Below are positions 8,080 through 17,465 of a stretch of DNA of 64,000 nucleotides, piece by piece. The notes under the pieces are model-generated. The model was not told where the DNA came from. It made no database searches and worked only from the letters and a program-made list of their open reading frames with translations. The stretch is from Sinomonas albida. Its GTDB lineage: Bacteria > Actinomycetota > Actinomycetes > Actinomycetales > Micrococcaceae. Each line of letters begins with the position of its first letter. Position 1 is the first letter of the stretch. A program made the position numbers and the translations under genes. Location: positions 220,028 to 284,027 of the forward strand of contig NZ_SWDW01000003.1 in NCBI RefSeq assembly GCF_004919045.1. Reading direction: 5' to 3'.

Positions 8080-9033
8080 ATGGCTCACGAAATGCTGCCC
8101 AATCCTCTGCGCGCTGCGTCTTTCACCGTCGAGGAAGCGCTGAATCTCGGCGTCGGTCCGAAACGGCTAGTGGCTCCAGATCTCCTCAGGCCCAGCAGAG
8201 GAATCCGTGTCCCGGAGCTGGCGCGCCAATCGCTGCTGCAGCGAGCGCGGCCCTATACGGCAATCCATGAAACAACCGTCCTTTCGCACCTCAGTGCGGC
8301 AATGGCGCACAAGATCCCGCTCCCCGCGTGGGCACAGGATCCGTCGATCTTCGATCTTTCCCGGGCCCCTCATCGCAATGTCGGCGATAAGGAACGTCTC
8401 GGCCAGCCCCGGCGCTCCGAGATCCGAGGCCATCGGCTCCGTCTCGAAAACGAAGACGTCATGATGATCGCTGGCACCCGCGTCACAACCCCCGCGCGAA
8501 CGTGGCTGGACCTTTGCAGCATCAGACGGCTGACGCTTGATGACCTCATTGCTGCTGGCGAATACCTTGTCTCGGAGCACGAGCGAACGTTTCGCCCGAA
8601 GACCGCGATTCTCCGGCTGACGGACCTTCGTTCGTACATCGAGAGCCGCCATCGGGTCGTCGGCCTCGGACGCGGGCGCATCGCCCTGGATCTGTTGGCC
8701 GTTGGCGTCGACTCCCCGCAAGAGTCGTATCTGCGCCAGATGCTGGAGCGTGCCGGGCTCCCCAAGTTCGTCCCCAATTGTCCTGTCACGGATCCTTGGG
8801 GCGGGACGGTTTGGATCGACCTCGGAAATGTTGAGTTCCGAACCGGGGTCGAGTACGAGGGCGAGCATCATCTCGCCGAGGAGCAAATCGCCTTGGACGC
8901 GTGGCGCGACGCTCGCACCCGAGCCTCGCGGTGGAACCAAGTCAAGATCACGAAGTATGACATGGCTCGCGGCGAACCCTACGTGGTGAAGCTCGTCCTA
9001 GATGCGCTTCGCGACCACGGGTACCGCGGATAG
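8080..9033 (+). CDS. AbiEi-like / DUF559 (Vsr-type nuclease fold) protein
   Basis: About 317 residues. The N-terminal region (FTVEEALNLGVGPKRL, then a basic segment) resembles the winged helix of AbiEi-type antitoxins. The middle has the TTPARTWLDLC motif typical of the abundant actinobacterial AbiEi/DUF559 proteins. The C-terminal third reads SPQESYLRQMLERAGL, then WIDLGNVEFRTGVEYEGEHH and a W-to-K-I-T stretch, matching the acidic residues of a Vsr/PD-(D/E)XK fold. No toxin partner is adjacent. The start is uncertain (ATG 8080 or 8092, TTG 8074; no clear ribosome site). GC content and codon use look lower than in neighbours. Two oppositely oriented 31-nt arrays bracket the gene, which suggests a transferred cassette. 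Confidence 0.7.
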   Translation: MAHEMLPNPLRAASFTVEEALNLGVGPKRLVAPDLLRPSRGIRVPELARQSLLQRARPYTAIHETTVLSHLSAAMAHKIPLPAWAQDPSIFDLSRAPHRNVGDKERLGQPRRSEIRGHRLRLENEDVMMIAGTRVTTPARTWLDLCSIRRLTLDDLIAAGEYLVSEHERTFRPKTAILRLTDLRSYIESRHRVVGLGRGRIALDLLAVGVDSPQESYLRQMLERAGLPKFVPNCPVTDPWGGTVWIDLGNVEFRTGVEYEGEHHLAEEQIALDAWRDARTRASRWNQVKITKYDMARGEPYVVKLVLDALRDHGYRG

Positions 9034-9039
9034 CGCGAG

Positions 9040-9272
9040 TATCCGCACCCGAGACAGCTCCGGGCGGGAGCATCCGTACCCGAGACAGCTCCGGGCGGGA
9101 GCATCCGTACCCGAGACAGCTCCGGGCGGGAGCATCCGTACCCGAGACGGCCCCGAGCGGGAGTATCTGTACCCGAGACGGCCCCGAGCGGGAGTATCTG
9201 TACCCGAGACGGCTGGGGGCGGGAGTATCTGTACCCGAGACGGCTGGGGGCGGGAGTATCTGTACCCGAGAC
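9040..9272. repeat. 31-nt-period repeat array 2 (eight inverted copies)
   Basis: Eight copies of the core in reverse orientation (TATCTGTACCCGAGAC), with the invariant GAGAC at 9051, 9082, 9113, 9144, 9175, 9206, 9237 and 9268, a strict 31-nt period. Copy 1 has the variant TATCCGCACCCGAGAC, copies 2-4 CATCCGTACCCGAGAC, and copies 5-8 the consensus. Spacers form two or three subfamilies, so the array grew by local duplication. It starts 6 bp after the nuclease-like gene's stop and ends before the mfd stop, filling a convergent intergenic region. Confidence 0.92.
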
Positions 9273-9295
9273 GGATTGTGCGCGGGGGGTGGGGG

Positions 9296-12200
9296 TTAGT
9301 CGGTGAAGATGGCCGCGACCACCTGGTCGGCCCAGTCGAGGATTTCCTTGTCCTGCAGGTCGCGCCCGCCGACGGGCGAGGTCTTGGGCTTGGGCACGAG
9401 CACGGCGCCCAGCCCGGCCTTGAACTGGGCCCCCTTGTACATGCGGGTGAGCCGCATGACCTTCGACTCAGCCAGGTCGGCGGGCGAGAAGCGCACCATG
9501 TTGCCTTGGAGCGCGACGTCGGTGAGCCCCGCCGCGCGCGCTCGGACCCGGAAGCGGGCGACGGCGGCGAGGTTCTCCACGGGGGCGGGCGGCTCGCCGT
9601 ACCTGTCGGTGAGTTCGTCCATCACCTCCGTGATGGCGGCGTCGTCCGTCGCGGCGGCGAGCTTCCGATACGCCTCGAGGCGCAGCCGCTCACCCGGAAC
9701 ATAGTCGTGCGGGAGATGTGCGTTGACCGGAAGCTCGATCTTCATGTCCGCGGTCTTCTCCTCGGACTCGCCACGGAAGTCCGCCACGGCCTCCCCGACG
9801 AGCCGGATGTACAGGTCGAAGCCGACACCGGCGATGTGGCCGGACTGCTCGCCGCCCAGCAGATTGCCCGCGCCGCGGATCTCGAGGTCCTTCATGGCAA
9901 GCTGCAGGCCGGCCCCAAGCTCATTGTGGGCCGCGACGGCCTTGAGGCGCTCGAGCGCCACCTCGCCGAGCGGCTTCTCCGACGGATACAGGAAGTACGC
10001 GTACGCCCGCTCGCGACCACGGCCCACGCGCCCGCGGAGCTGGTGCAGCTGCGAGAGGCCGTAGGAGTCGGCGCGGTCCACGATGAGCGTGTTCGCGTTC
10101 GAGATGTCGAGGCCGGTCTCGATGATGGTCGTGCACACGAGGACGTCGAAGCGCTTCTCCCAGAAGTCCACGATGATCTGCTCGAGGCGATGCTCGGACA
10201 TCTGCCCGTGCGCGACCTCGACGCGCGCCTCGGGCACGAGCTCGCGAATCGACGCGGCCATCTTGTCGATCGAGGAGACGCGGTTGTGCACGAAGAACAC
10301 CTGGCCCTCGCGCATGAGCTCGCGCCGGATCGCGGCGGAGACCTGCTTGTCCGTGTAAGGGCCCACGTACGTGAGCACGGGGTGGCGCTCCTCGGGCGGA
10401 GTCGCGAGCGTCGAGGTCTCGCGGATGCCCGTGAGGGACATCTCGAGCGTGCGCGGGATCGGCGTCGCGGACATCGCGAGCACGTCCACGTTGGTGCGCA
10501 TCTTCTTGAGCGCCTCTTTGTGCTCGACGCCGAAGCGCTGCTCCTCGTCGACGATGACGAGGCCGAGGTCCTTGAACTCGACCTCCTTCGAGAGGAGCCG
10601 GTGCGTCCCGATGACGACGTCGACGCTCCCCTTCCGGAGCCCCTCCATCGTCTCCTTGGCCTCGCCCCCGGTCTGGAAGCGGCTCAGCGCCTGCACGCGC
10701 ACCGGGAAGCCCGAGAACCGCTCCGAGAACGTCTCGAAGTGCTGCTGCGCGAGCAGCGTGGTCGGCACGAGGACGGCCACCTGCTTGCCGTCCTGCACTG
10801 CCTTGAACGCGGCACGGACGGCGATCTCGGTCTTGCCGTAGCCGACGTCGCCCGAGACGAGGCGGTCCATGGGGATGTCCCGCTCCATGTCCGCCTTGAC
10901 CTCGTTGATCGTGGTGAGCTGGTCCGGCGTCTCGATGTACGGGAACGCCTCCTCGAGCTCGCGCTGCCACGGCGTGTCCGGGCCGAAGGCGTGCCCGCGC
11001 GAGGCCATGCGGGCCGAGTACAGCCGGATGAGCTCGCCGGCGATCTCCTTGACCGCCTTCTTCGCCTTGGACTTCGTGGCCGCCCAGTCCGCGCCGCCCA
11101 TCTTGGAGAGCGACGGCGTGTCCCCACCCACGTAGCGGGTCACTTGGTCGAGCTGGTCGGTTGGGACGAAGAGCCGGTCCCCCGGTGCCCCGCGCTTCGA
11201 CGACGCGTACTCGAGCACGAGGTACTCGCGCATCGCGTCCGCGCCGGCACTGTGCCCGCCGCCGGCAACCTTGCGCTGGACCAACTCGACGAACTTCCCG
11301 ATGCCGTGCTGCTCGTGCACCACGAAGTCCCCTGCGTGGAGCTGGAGGGGGTCGACGGCGTTGCGGCGCCGCGAGGGCATCTTCCGCATGTCGCGGGTCC
11401 CCGCCGCGCTCGCCCGCCCGAGGAGGTCCGCCTCCGTGAGCAGGCCGAGCTTGAGTCCGTCGAGCACGAAGCCCTTGCCGGCCGTCGCGGTCGTGATCTC
11501 GATGATGCCGGGCTGGGGCTCGCCCTCGAGGCCCTCAAGCCGTGTGCACGGAATCTCGGCGTCGTGGAAGAGCTCGGCGAGGCGCTGCGCGGGGCCGGGT
11601 CCGTCCGTCGCGACGACGATCCGCCACTGGTCCGCGACCCGGGAGCCGATGAACTGCATCATCTCCCCCACGTCGCCGTGGTATCCGCGCGGCTCGCGCG
11701 CCGCGATCGAGAGCGTGTCGACGTCGAGCACGGTCTCCTCGTCGACGCCGAGGGACGTCACCGACCACCACGAGATGGAGCGGGCGACGGCGGCCGAGCG
11801 CGTGTCTGCGAGCGTCGCGAAGCTCGCGTCTTCGAGGCGTCCCGCGTGCTCCGCCCCCTCCTGGCCTGCGCCGTCCCCTGCGGCGACGCTCAGATCCAGC
11901 GGTGCGGCCCCGCCGTCGGACGCTGTGGCCCAGGCCGCGGCGAGGAACTCGTCGTTGGTCGCGGCGAGGTCGTGGGCGCGGGACCGCACCTTCTCGGGCT
12001 CGAGGAGCAGCGCCACGGAGCCCTCGGGCAGCTCGTCGACGAACGGAACCATCGAATCGACGAGGAGCGGTGCGAGGGACTCCATGCCCTCCACCGCGAT
12101 GCCGCCCGCGATCTTCTCGAGCATGTCCTCGGCGGCGGGGAGCTTCCCCTTGAGCCGCGCGGCGCGGCTCATGACCGACGGCGTGATGAGCAGCTCGCGG

Positions 12201-12979
12201 CACGGCGGGGCGACGAGCGACGACGGGTGATGGACGTGCGGGCCCGTGAGCGAGCGCTGGTCTGCGACGGCGAACCAGCGCATCTGCTCGATCTCGTCGC
12301 CGAAGAAGTCGACGCGCACCGGGTGGTCCTCCGTGGGTGGGAAGACGTCGATGATGCCACCGCGGACCGCGAACTCGCCGCGCCGGCTCACCATGTCGAC
12401 GCGCGCATAGGCGGCCGCCGCGAGTGAGCGCACCACGGCGTCGAACGAGCGTTCCTGCCCCACCGAGAGCGCGACCGGAGCGAGGTCGCCGAGGCCCGCG
12501 ACCATCGGCTGCAGGACCGAGCGGATGGGGGCGACGACGACGCGAAGCGGCGTCTCTGCGGGCTGCCCGGCGGCGTCGTGCACCGGGAGCTCCGGGTGGG
12601 CGAGCCGACGCAGGACGGCGAGCCGCCGGCCCACGGTGTCCGAGCGCGGCGAGAGCCTCTCGTGCGGGAGCGTCTCCCAGCTCGGAAAGAGCGCCGCCGC
12701 GCCGGCCGGGAGGTAGGCGCCGAGGGCGGCGACGAGGTCCTCGGCCTCGCGGCCCGTCGCCGTCACCGCGAGCAGGATGGAGCCCTCGTCGGGGAGCGTC
12801 TCGAGGATCTCCGCGATCAGGACCGGGCGCAGGCCGGCGGGAGCGGCGACCTGCAGGTCCTGGCTGCGCCGGCTGGCGGGCTTCGACGCGTAGTCGCGGA
12901 GCCGCGCGACGGTCTGGTCTTCGGCCACGGCACGGCGGAGGCCTTCGAGCGATGCGGGGCGCAGCACGTCAACGGACAC
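9296..12979 (-). CDS. mfd: Transcription-repair coupling factor Mfd
   Basis: DNA translocase that removes RNA polymerase stalled at lesions and recruits UvrA. The 1227-residue protein shows the UvrB-like N-terminal half ([14 protein letters not shown] near residue 100), the RNA-polymerase interaction region near residue 500, and the RecG-like motor: GDVGYGKTE (Walker A), [21 protein letters not shown] (DEEQ box), [10 protein letters not shown] and [11 protein letters not shown], followed by the TRCF C-terminal domain. GTG 12979 is chosen because GGAGGATCCC precedes it; another GTG at 12997 adds six residues. Length fits the family. Confidence 0.96.
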   Translation of the reverse strand: MSVDVLRPASLEGLRRAVAEDQTVARLRDYASKPASRRSQDLQVAAPAGLRPVLIAEILETLPDEGSILLAVTATGREAEDLVAALGAYLPAGAAALFPSWETLPHERLSPRSDTVGRRLAVLRRLAHPELPVHDAAGQPAETPLRVVVAPIRSVLQPMVAGLGDLAPVALSVGQERSFDAVVRSLAAAAYARVDMVSRRGEFAVRGGIIDVFPPTEDHPVRVDFFGDEIEQMRWFAVADQRSLTGPHVHHPSSLVAPPCRELLITPSVMSRAARLKGKLPAAEDMLEKIAGGIAVEGMESLAPLLVDSMVPFVDELPEGSVALLLEPEKVRSRAHDLAATNDEFLAAAWATASDGGAAPLDLSVAAGDGAGQEGAEHAGRLEDASFATLADTRSAAVARSISWWSVTSLGVDEETVLDVDTLSIAAREPRGYHGDVGEMMQFIGSRVADQWRIVVATDGPGPAQRLAELFHDAEIPCTRLEGLEGEPQPGIIEITTATAGKGFVLDGLKLGLLTEADLLGRASAAGTRDMRKMPSRRRNAVDPLQLHAGDFVVHEQHGIGKFVELVQRKVAGGGHSAGADAMREYLVLEYASSKRGAPGDRLFVPTDQLDQVTRYVGGDTPSLSKMGGADWAATKSKAKKAVKEIAGELIRLYSARMASRGHAFGPDTPWQRELEEAFPYIETPDQLTTINEVKADMERDIPMDRLVSGDVGYGKTEIAVRAAFKAVQDGKQVAVLVPTTLLAQQHFETFSERFSGFPVRVQALSRFQTGGEAKETMEGLRKGSVDVVIGTHRLLSKEVEFKDLGLVIVDEEQRFGVEHKEALKKMRTNVDVLAMSATPIPRTLEMSLTGIRETSTLATPPEERHPVLTYVGPYTDKQVSAAIRRELMREGQVFFVHNRVSSIDKMAASIRELVPEARVEVAHGQMSEHRLEQIIVDFWEKRFDVLVCTTIIETGLDISNANTLIVDRADSYGLSQLHQLRGRVGRGRERAYAYFLYPSEKPLGEVALERLKAVAAHNELGAGLQLAMKDLEIRGAGNLLGGEQSGHIAGVGFDLYIRLVGEAVADFRGESEEKTADMKIELPVNAHLPHDYVPGERLRLEAYRKLAAATDDAAITEVMDELTDRYGEPPAPVENLAAVARFRVRARAAGLTDVALQGNMVRFSPADLAESKVMRLTRMYKGAQFKAGLGAVLVPKPKTSPVGGRDLQDKEILDWADQVVAAIFTD

Positions 12980-13224
12980 GGGATCCTCCAAAGGCACAAC
13001 CGAGGCAGCACAGAAACCCGGAACTGAGCGACAGTCCGGGGGATGTCAGCAAGCCTATCGCGACCGCGGGCCCTCGGCATGGCCCGCTCGCACGCGACGT
13101 GCGCACCCAAGGTCCTCGGCGACCTCCCTGAGCCCGTTGCTGCGTCATCGTGGTCGAGGGCCGTCCGTCGGCCCCCTAGGATGGTCCCGGCCCCCATTCC
13201 CCAGAGGCAGATTGGAAGGACCCC

Positions 13225-13728
13225 ATGGCCCTCGAAGCCACCACCACCCTCAACTACCCCGTAGACCAGGTCGCCGCGGTCTTCGCCGACGAGGCGTTCC
13301 AGCGCCACGTGAGCGAGCTCGTGGGCGGCAAGCTCGAATCGTTCTCGATCGTGGGCGACGTCGCCGGCGCCTTCACGGCCACCGTGGTCCGCCAGGTGCC
13401 GACGGGCCGCCTCCCGGAGATCGCGAAGAAGTTCGTGGGCGAAACCCTCAAGGTCACGCAGGTCGAGGCATGGACAGGTCCCGAAGCCGACGGATCGCGC
13501 CAGGCGGACATCTCGGTCAAGGTCGCGGGCGCCCCCGTGGACGTCGCAGCGGTGCAGCGTCTCGCGGCGAACGGCGGGACGACCCGCATCGAGCTGACCG
13601 GCAAGGTCACGAGCTCGGTCCCGCTGCTCGGCGGCAAGATCGCCGACGCGGCGGAGCCCATGGTCGGGAAGGCCCTCAACCTCGAGGCCACCCAGGCCGA
13701 GGCCTGGCTCGCGGGCGAGATCGTCTGA
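13225..13728 (+). CDS. DUF2505 domain protein
   Basis: A 167-residue protein of the DUF2505 family, common in actinobacteria and thought to have a START/SRPBCC-like lipid- or ligand-binding fold. It opens MALEATTTLNYPVDQVAAVF and shows FTATVVRQVPTGRLPEIAKKF and a C-terminal EATQAEAWLAGE. No signal peptide or membrane segment is visible. The gene has GGAAGGA upstream and overlaps the next gene by one base (TGATG), so the two are translationally coupled. Function is unknown. Confidence 0.82.
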   Translation: MALEATTTLNYPVDQVAAVFADEAFQRHVSELVGGKLESFSIVGDVAGAFTATVVRQVPTGRLPEIAKKFVGETLKVTQVEAWTGPEADGSRQADISVKVAGAPVDVAAVQRLAANGGTTRIELTGKVTSSVPLLGGKIADAAEPMVGKALNLEATQAEAWLAGEIV

Positions 13729-13949
13729 TGCAGCTCCCCGCGGCACTCTCCTGGCTGCTCGTCGTGGCCGGCGTCTGGAGCATCGTCGTGTGGCCGCAGT
13801 TCCTGCGCCGGGTCATGAAGGATCCGCGCGCGCGGGACGAGGCGGGGCGGGCGACGCGCTTCCTCATGGTCCACATCTATCTGGTCGCCATCTCGGTCAC
13901 GCTCGGAGTCGCGGTAGCGGTCGTGGGGGTGCGGACGCTCTTCGCGTAG
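13728..13949 (+). CDS. SCO4848-family small membrane protein
   Basis: A 73-residue protein with two hydrophobic helices (about 5-21 and 45-70) separated by a basic loop, WPQFLRRVMKDPRARDE. This layout and the LSWLLVVAGVWSIVVWP start match the SCO4848 membrane family of actinobacteria, whose role is unknown. The start codon overlaps the stop of the DUF2505 gene by one base. A strong terminator hairpin lies 27 bp downstream, so these two genes form a complete short operon. Confidence 0.78.
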   Translation: MQLPAALSWLLVVAGVWSIVVWPQFLRRVMKDPRARDEAGRATRFLMVHIYLVAISVTLGVAVAVVGVRTLFA

Positions 13950-13975
13950 CCGAGTCCTCGGCCCGACGTGCGCCT

Positions 13976-14016
13976 CGAGGGGCGCCCCGCTGCTGCGTGC
14001 GGCGGGGCGCCCCTCG
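13976..14016 (+). terminator. Intrinsic terminator-like hairpin after the SCO4848-type gene
   Basis: A perfect 15-bp GC-rich stem (13976-13990 with 14002-14016) with an 11-nt loop, followed by CGTTTCC. It separates the DUF2505/SCO4848 pair from nhaA, whose start is 87 bp further on. Confidence 0.75.
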
Positions 14017-14102
14017 CGTTTCCCGGGGCGGCTACGATGGATCCAGGTGTGCCGGGAAGTCTGGTCGGCAGTCACGCCGCCGACTCCAGACAGGAGCCCA
14101 CC

Positions 14103-15437
14103 ATGGTCCGATCGCCGCATCCCCCGAGGCGGCATCGCCCCGGCCGCCCGGCGCGCCTCCGAACCCTCTCGCGCGGGAGCTATCCCGAATACCGGCGCAT
14201 CGCGGGGATCCTCCGCAAGGAGACCGTGGGCGGCGGCCTGCTGCTCGTCGCGACGGCGGTCGCGCTGGCCTGGGCCAACTCCCCATGGCAATCCGCCTAC
14301 TTCGCGCTCCGGGACCTTCACGTCGGGTTCGCGCCATGGCGCCTCGAGCTGAGCCTCGGCGAGTGGGCCGCAGACGGGCTCCTCGCGATCTTCTTCTTCG
14401 TCGCGGGGCTCGAGCTCAAACGCGAGTTCGTTGCAGGCGACCTCCGCCGCCCCGCCTCCGCGATCGTGCCGGTCGTCGCCGCGTGCGGCGGCGTGGCGCT
14501 CCCGGCCGCCCTCTTCACGCTCATCAACCTCCCGTCCGGCGGCGGGTCCCTGCGCGGGTGGGCGGTGCCCACGGCGACGGACATCGCGTTCGCCCTCGCC
14601 GTGCTCGCGGTCATCAGCACCCACCTGCCAGCGGCACTCCGGACGTTCCTCCTGACGCTCGCGGTGGTCGACGACCTCCTCGCGATCGGCATCATCGCCC
14701 TGTTCTACACGGATGAGATCAACCTCGCCGCGCTCGGTCTCGCGCTGCTGCCGCTTGCGGCCTTCACCTGGCTCGTCCAGCGGCGCGTACGCGCGTGGTA
14801 CGTGCTCATGCCCCTCGCCCTGGCGACCTGGGCCCTCGTGCACGCGTCCGGCATCCACGCCACGGTCGCGGGCGTGCTCCTCGCGTTCGCGGTCCCCGTG
14901 CACCGCAGCGAGCAGGCGGGCGGCCCGGGGGCAGGGCCGGGACTCGCCGAGCACTTCGAGCACCGGCTCCGGCCGATCTCCGCGGGCGTGGCGGTTCCGC
15001 TCTTCGCCTTCTTCTCCGCGGGCGTCGCGCTGGGCGGTCTCCGCGGCATCGCGGCCGCCCTCGCGGATCCCGTCGCGATCGGCGTCGTCGTGGGGCTCGT
15101 CGTGGGCAAGTCGCTCGGCGTGTTCGGCGCGACGTGGCTCGCCACGAAATCACGGCACGCCGAGCTCGCTCCCGGTCTTGCCTGGATCGATGTCTTCGGG
15201 CTCTCGGTGCTCGCGGGCGTCGGCTTCACGGTCGCCCTCCTCGTCGGCGAGCTGGGCTTCGGACCGGGGTCGGCACATGACGAGCATGCCAAGGTGGCCA
15301 TCCTCACCGGCTCGCTCGCCGCGGCGGTGCTGGCCGCCGTCGTCCTTCGAGTCCGCAACCGGCATTACCGGCGCGTCGCCTCGGACGGCCGCCTGGGCGG
15401 TCTTGGCGACCGGCTCGAGACGCTCGACGGCGAGTAG
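14103..15437 (+). CDS. nhaA: Na+/H+ antiporter NhaA
   Basis: Inner-membrane electrogenic Na+/H+ exchanger for sodium and pH homeostasis. The 444-residue protein has about 12 hydrophobic segments after a basic Pro/Arg-rich N-terminus of about 40 residues. Family signatures are [28 protein letters not shown], the ion-binding aspartate pair in [34 protein letters not shown] and a C-terminal [20 protein letters not shown] 14103 has CAGGAG upstream. No regulator is adjacent, and the gene appears monocistronic, bounded by hairpins on both sides. Confidence 0.94.
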   Translation: MVRSPHPPRRHRPGRPARLRTLSRGSYPEYRRIAGILRKETVGGGLLLVATAVALAWANSPWQSAYFALRDLHVGFAPWRLELSLGEWAADGLLAIFFFVAGLELKREFVAGDLRRPASAIVPVVAACGGVALPAALFTLINLPSGGGSLRGWAVPTATDIAFALAVLAVISTHLPAALRTFLLTLAVVDDLLAIGIIALFYTDEINLAALGLALLPLAAFTWLVQRRVRAWYVLMPLALATWALVHASGIHATVAGVLLAFAVPVHRSEQAGGPGAGPGLAEHFEHRLRPISAGVAVPLFAFFSAGVALGGLRGIAAALADPVAIGVVVGLVVGKSLGVFGATWLATKSRHAELAPGLAWIDVFGLSVLAGVGFTVALLVGELGFGPGSAHDEHAKVAILTGSLAAAVLAAVVLRVRNRHYRRVASDGRLGGLGDRLETLDGE

Positions 15438-15478
15438 GCGGCCGAGGTCGGCCGGTGCGCTCCACCGAAACGCACCCG

Positions 15479-15518
15479 TGCCGTCGTCCTGGCCTCGAAC
15501 AGCCAGGACGACGGCACG
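15479..15518. terminator. Bidirectional terminator hairpin between nhaA and the surface-protein gene
   Basis: A perfect 16-bp inverted repeat (GTGCCGTCGTCCTGGC at 15479-15494, pairing with 15503-15518) with an 8-nt loop, between convergent genes. No T-run follows on either strand. Confidence 0.72.
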
Positions 15519-15533
15519 GCGCACCCGTCTCCC

Positions 15534-16700
15534 TCAGTTGTGCATGCCCCACCGCCGCGGACGGCGGGCGAACTTCGGGACGAGGGTTCCGAGCACCATC
15601 AGCACACCGGCCACGAAGAACGCATTGGAGGTCGTGTAGTCCGTCGAGGGTGCACTGGCCGCGGTCTGGGCCCGGAGGCTCACCATGCCCGAATTCGCGG
15701 GCGGGTCGCCAGCCGCGGCGGGAGCCGCGGACGACGCCGGCGGGTCACCGGCGGTGGTTGTCGCGCCGGGCGAGGACGGGCCCGGGTCGGCGGACGATGG
15801 GACCGTGACCGGCACCGCCGGATCGGTCTCGCTCGGGGTGGGCGCGCTCGTCGTTGGGCTCGCCGTCGGCGTGCCGGCCTGGATTGGCGTCGTCGGAGCA
15901 GGCGTCGTCGGAGCCGGCGTGGTCGGAGCCGGCGTCGTCGGGTCAACCGTCGGCGTGCTGGTCTGCGTCGGAGCCGGCGTGGTCGGTGCAGGCGTCGTCG
16001 GGTCTACCGTCGGCGTACTGCTCTGCGTCGGTGCAGGCGTGGTCGGTGCAGGCGTCGTCGGGTCTACCGTCGGCGTACTGCTCTGCGTCGGAGCCGGCGT
16101 AGTCGGCGCAGGCGTCGTCGGAGCCGGCGTCGTCGGATCAACCGTCGGCGTACTGCTTTGCGTCGGAGCCGGCGTGGTCGGAGCAGGCGTGGTCGGAGCC
16201 GGCGTCGTCGGATCAACCGTCGGCGTACTGCTCTGCGTCGGCGCAGGCGTGGTCGGAGCAGGCGTCGTCGGAGCGGGCGTCGTCGGCGGCGCCGTCGTCG
16301 GCGGGCTGCTTGGTGTCTGCGTCGGGGTCGGCGTGGGAGTCGGGGTGTTCAGGCTCGCCACGCAGGTCGCGTACAGCGCCTGGCCTGCGGCGTCCCAGTT
16401 CTGCCCGACGATCGAGACGATGGTGCCATTGCTCTGGACATACGTGAACGGCGGAAAGATGTCGTTCAGGTTCCGCGGCTGCGAGCCGACGATCGAGGAC
16501 TTCGCGGTATTTATCGCGTGCCAGGGATTCGTGGCCGACGACGTCCTGTGGCAGACCTCAATCATCGTTGTCGGATCCGTGGCGCCCGGTGCCGCGGCGA
16601 CCGCAGGACTCGTGGCCACGCCGACGGCAAACAGACCGGCTGCCCCCGCGGCAAACAGCCCACTCACTTGCTTCTTGGTCAATCGTGAAATCTGCGGCAC
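15534..16700 (-). CDS. Secreted surface protein with Pro/Thr-rich repeats and C-terminal membrane anchor
   Basis: A 388-residue protein. The signal peptide is LTKKQVSGLFAAGAAGLFAVG with an AVAAAP cleavage region. A globular domain of about 90 residues with two cysteines follows (VCHRTSSATNPW, then YATCVASL). A long low-complexity stalk built of PTTPAP and TQSSTPTVD units comes next, then one hydrophobic helix (NAFFVAGVLMVLGTLVP) and a basic tail, KFARRPRRW. That end resembles a sorting signal but has no recognisable LPxTG-type motif. GTG 16700 has AGGAGG upstream. The next gene upstream encodes a sortase-like protein, a possible partner. Role inferred: cell-surface or glycosylated stalk protein. 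Confidence 0.7.
   Translation of the reverse strand: MPQISRLTKKQVSGLFAAGAAGLFAVGVATSPAVAAAPGATDPTTMIEVCHRTSSATNPWHAINTAKSSIVGSQPRNLNDIFPPFTYVQSNGTIVSIVGQNWDAAGQALYATCVASLNTPTPTPTPTQTPSSPPTTAPPTTPAPTTPAPTTPAPTQSSTPTVDPTTPAPTTPAPTTPAPTQSSTPTVDPTTPAPTTPAPTTPAPTQSSTPTVDPTTPAPTTPAPTQSSTPTVDPTTPAPTTPAPTQTSTPTVDPTTPAPTTPAPTTPAPTTPIQAGTPTASPTTSAPTPSETDPAVPVTVPSSADPGPSSPGATTTAGDPPASSAAPAAAGDPPANSGMVSLRAQTAASAPSTDYTTSNAFFVAGVLMVLGTLVPKFARRPRRWGMHN
15889..16290. repeat. Coding repeats in the Pro/Thr-rich stalk (60- and 75-nt units)
   Basis: ACCGTCGGCGTACTGCTCTG and close variants recur at about 15946, 16006, 16066, 16141 and 16216, spaced 60, 60, 75 and 75 nt. The 15-nt difference is one extra TTPAP module. 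The copies are nearly identical at DNA level, so the number of units could change by slippage or recombination. Confidence 0.85.
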
Positions 16701-16775
16701 GAGGCTCGCCTCCTCTGGTCTCCCCCTTGCGCGGTCACCTCTTGTGGTGGCGGCCGCGACCCGCAGCGGGCACTT

Positions 16776-17465
16776 TCATGTGCATTGCCCGCACCGAAAT
16801 GTCAAAAGAACAATCTGCCCGTCGGGATTCTCGTAATTGCAGGAGAAGGCGACGACGAGGCATGGATCATTTGCAAACGAAAATGCCTTGGACTTGTCCA
16901 CCACCTGCCGGCTGGCGAGGGCGCATTCCACGACCTTGCCGAGCGCGTCGGTGACGCTCGCAGGCTGACCGATTTCCCAGCCCGCGAAGCTCAAGCGGTT
17001 GAACGGAAACGTGGCGTCGTTGCACAGCGCCACGGCCTGGTGGCACGAATGCGCCGCCAGGACGATGGGCCGCACGTCGTCTGACTCCCCCGTGCCCGCG
17101 AGCCAATGGGCCACGGGGTCGAAGTTGTTCGAATCGAGCGGTGGGTCCACGGGCTGGTCCTTGCTCCACGAGGTCGAGACGACGCTGACGCTGAGACCGG
17201 CGGCGGGCCACGAGAACTTGGACGGGGGTAGCGCAATCGACGGCGAGCGGGACGCGGATCCCGCGGCCGAGGCAGGAGCGCCCGGCGCCGCCGTCGTCGT
17301 GGGAGTCGGGGCCAGGGCCGTCGGGGTTGCCCCCTGCACCGGCCCCGAGGCCGGGGTGGCCAGCTGCTGCGCGGCCCCGGTCCGGAGCTGCTCGTGCCGA
17401 TCGACCTCCAACTGGTGCGCACCGGCAGTGGCGGCAATTGCCGTCGCGATTCCAAAGGTCAACAT
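16776..17465 (-). CDS. Sortase-like membrane protein (divergent class E/F)
   Basis: The N-terminal hydrophobic segment MLTFGIATAIAATAGA anchors the protein. A Thr/Pro/Ala-rich linker follows, then a domain ordered like a sortase: PIVLAAHSC (candidate catalytic His), FNRLSFAGWEIG, and ending LVVAFSC (candidate catalytic Cys) with TFRC (candidate Arg). The match is partial and no canonical TLxTC is present, so this is a tentative assignment. The downstream gene encodes a surface protein with a sorting-signal-like tail. ATG 17465 is preferred (GGGGGTGG upstream); a TTG at 17597 would add 44 basic residues. The S1 element shared with the exopolysaccharide operon lies upstream. Confidence 0.5.
   Translation of the reverse strand: MLTFGIATAIAATAGAHQLEVDRHEQLRTGAAQQLATPASGPVQGATPTALAPTPTTTAAPGAPASAAGSASRSPSIALPPSKFSWPAAGLSVSVVSTSWSKDQPVDPPLDSNNFDPVAHWLAGTGESDDVRPIVLAAHSCHQAVALCNDATFPFNRLSFAGWEIGQPASVTDALGKVVECALASRQVVDKSKAFSFANDPCLVVAFSCNYENPDGQIVLLTFRCGQCT

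Noticed and set aside
8080..9033. A complete AbiE toxin-antitoxin pair
   Set aside because: Only an antitoxin/nuclease-like protein is present; no AbiEii-type nucleotidyltransferase is adjacent.
7858..9272. A CRISPR array (regular repeats with short spacers)
   Set aside because: The core is only 16 nt, spacers are 15 nt and resemble each other within an array, inverted copies occur, and no cas gene is present.
9002..12427. An 1141-codon plus-strand open frame opposite mfd
   Set aside because: It is opposite the motif-rich mfd; its translation has no domain and begins inside the repeat array.
14103..15437. A prophage or integrative element spanning region 1 or 2
   Set aside because: No integrase, transposase, phage genes or attachment-site repeats were seen; only small repeats suggest local mobility.
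16776..17465. A confident sortase call
   Set aside because: Catalytic residues are only inferred by order and the TLxTC motif is missing, so it is listed as sortase-like.
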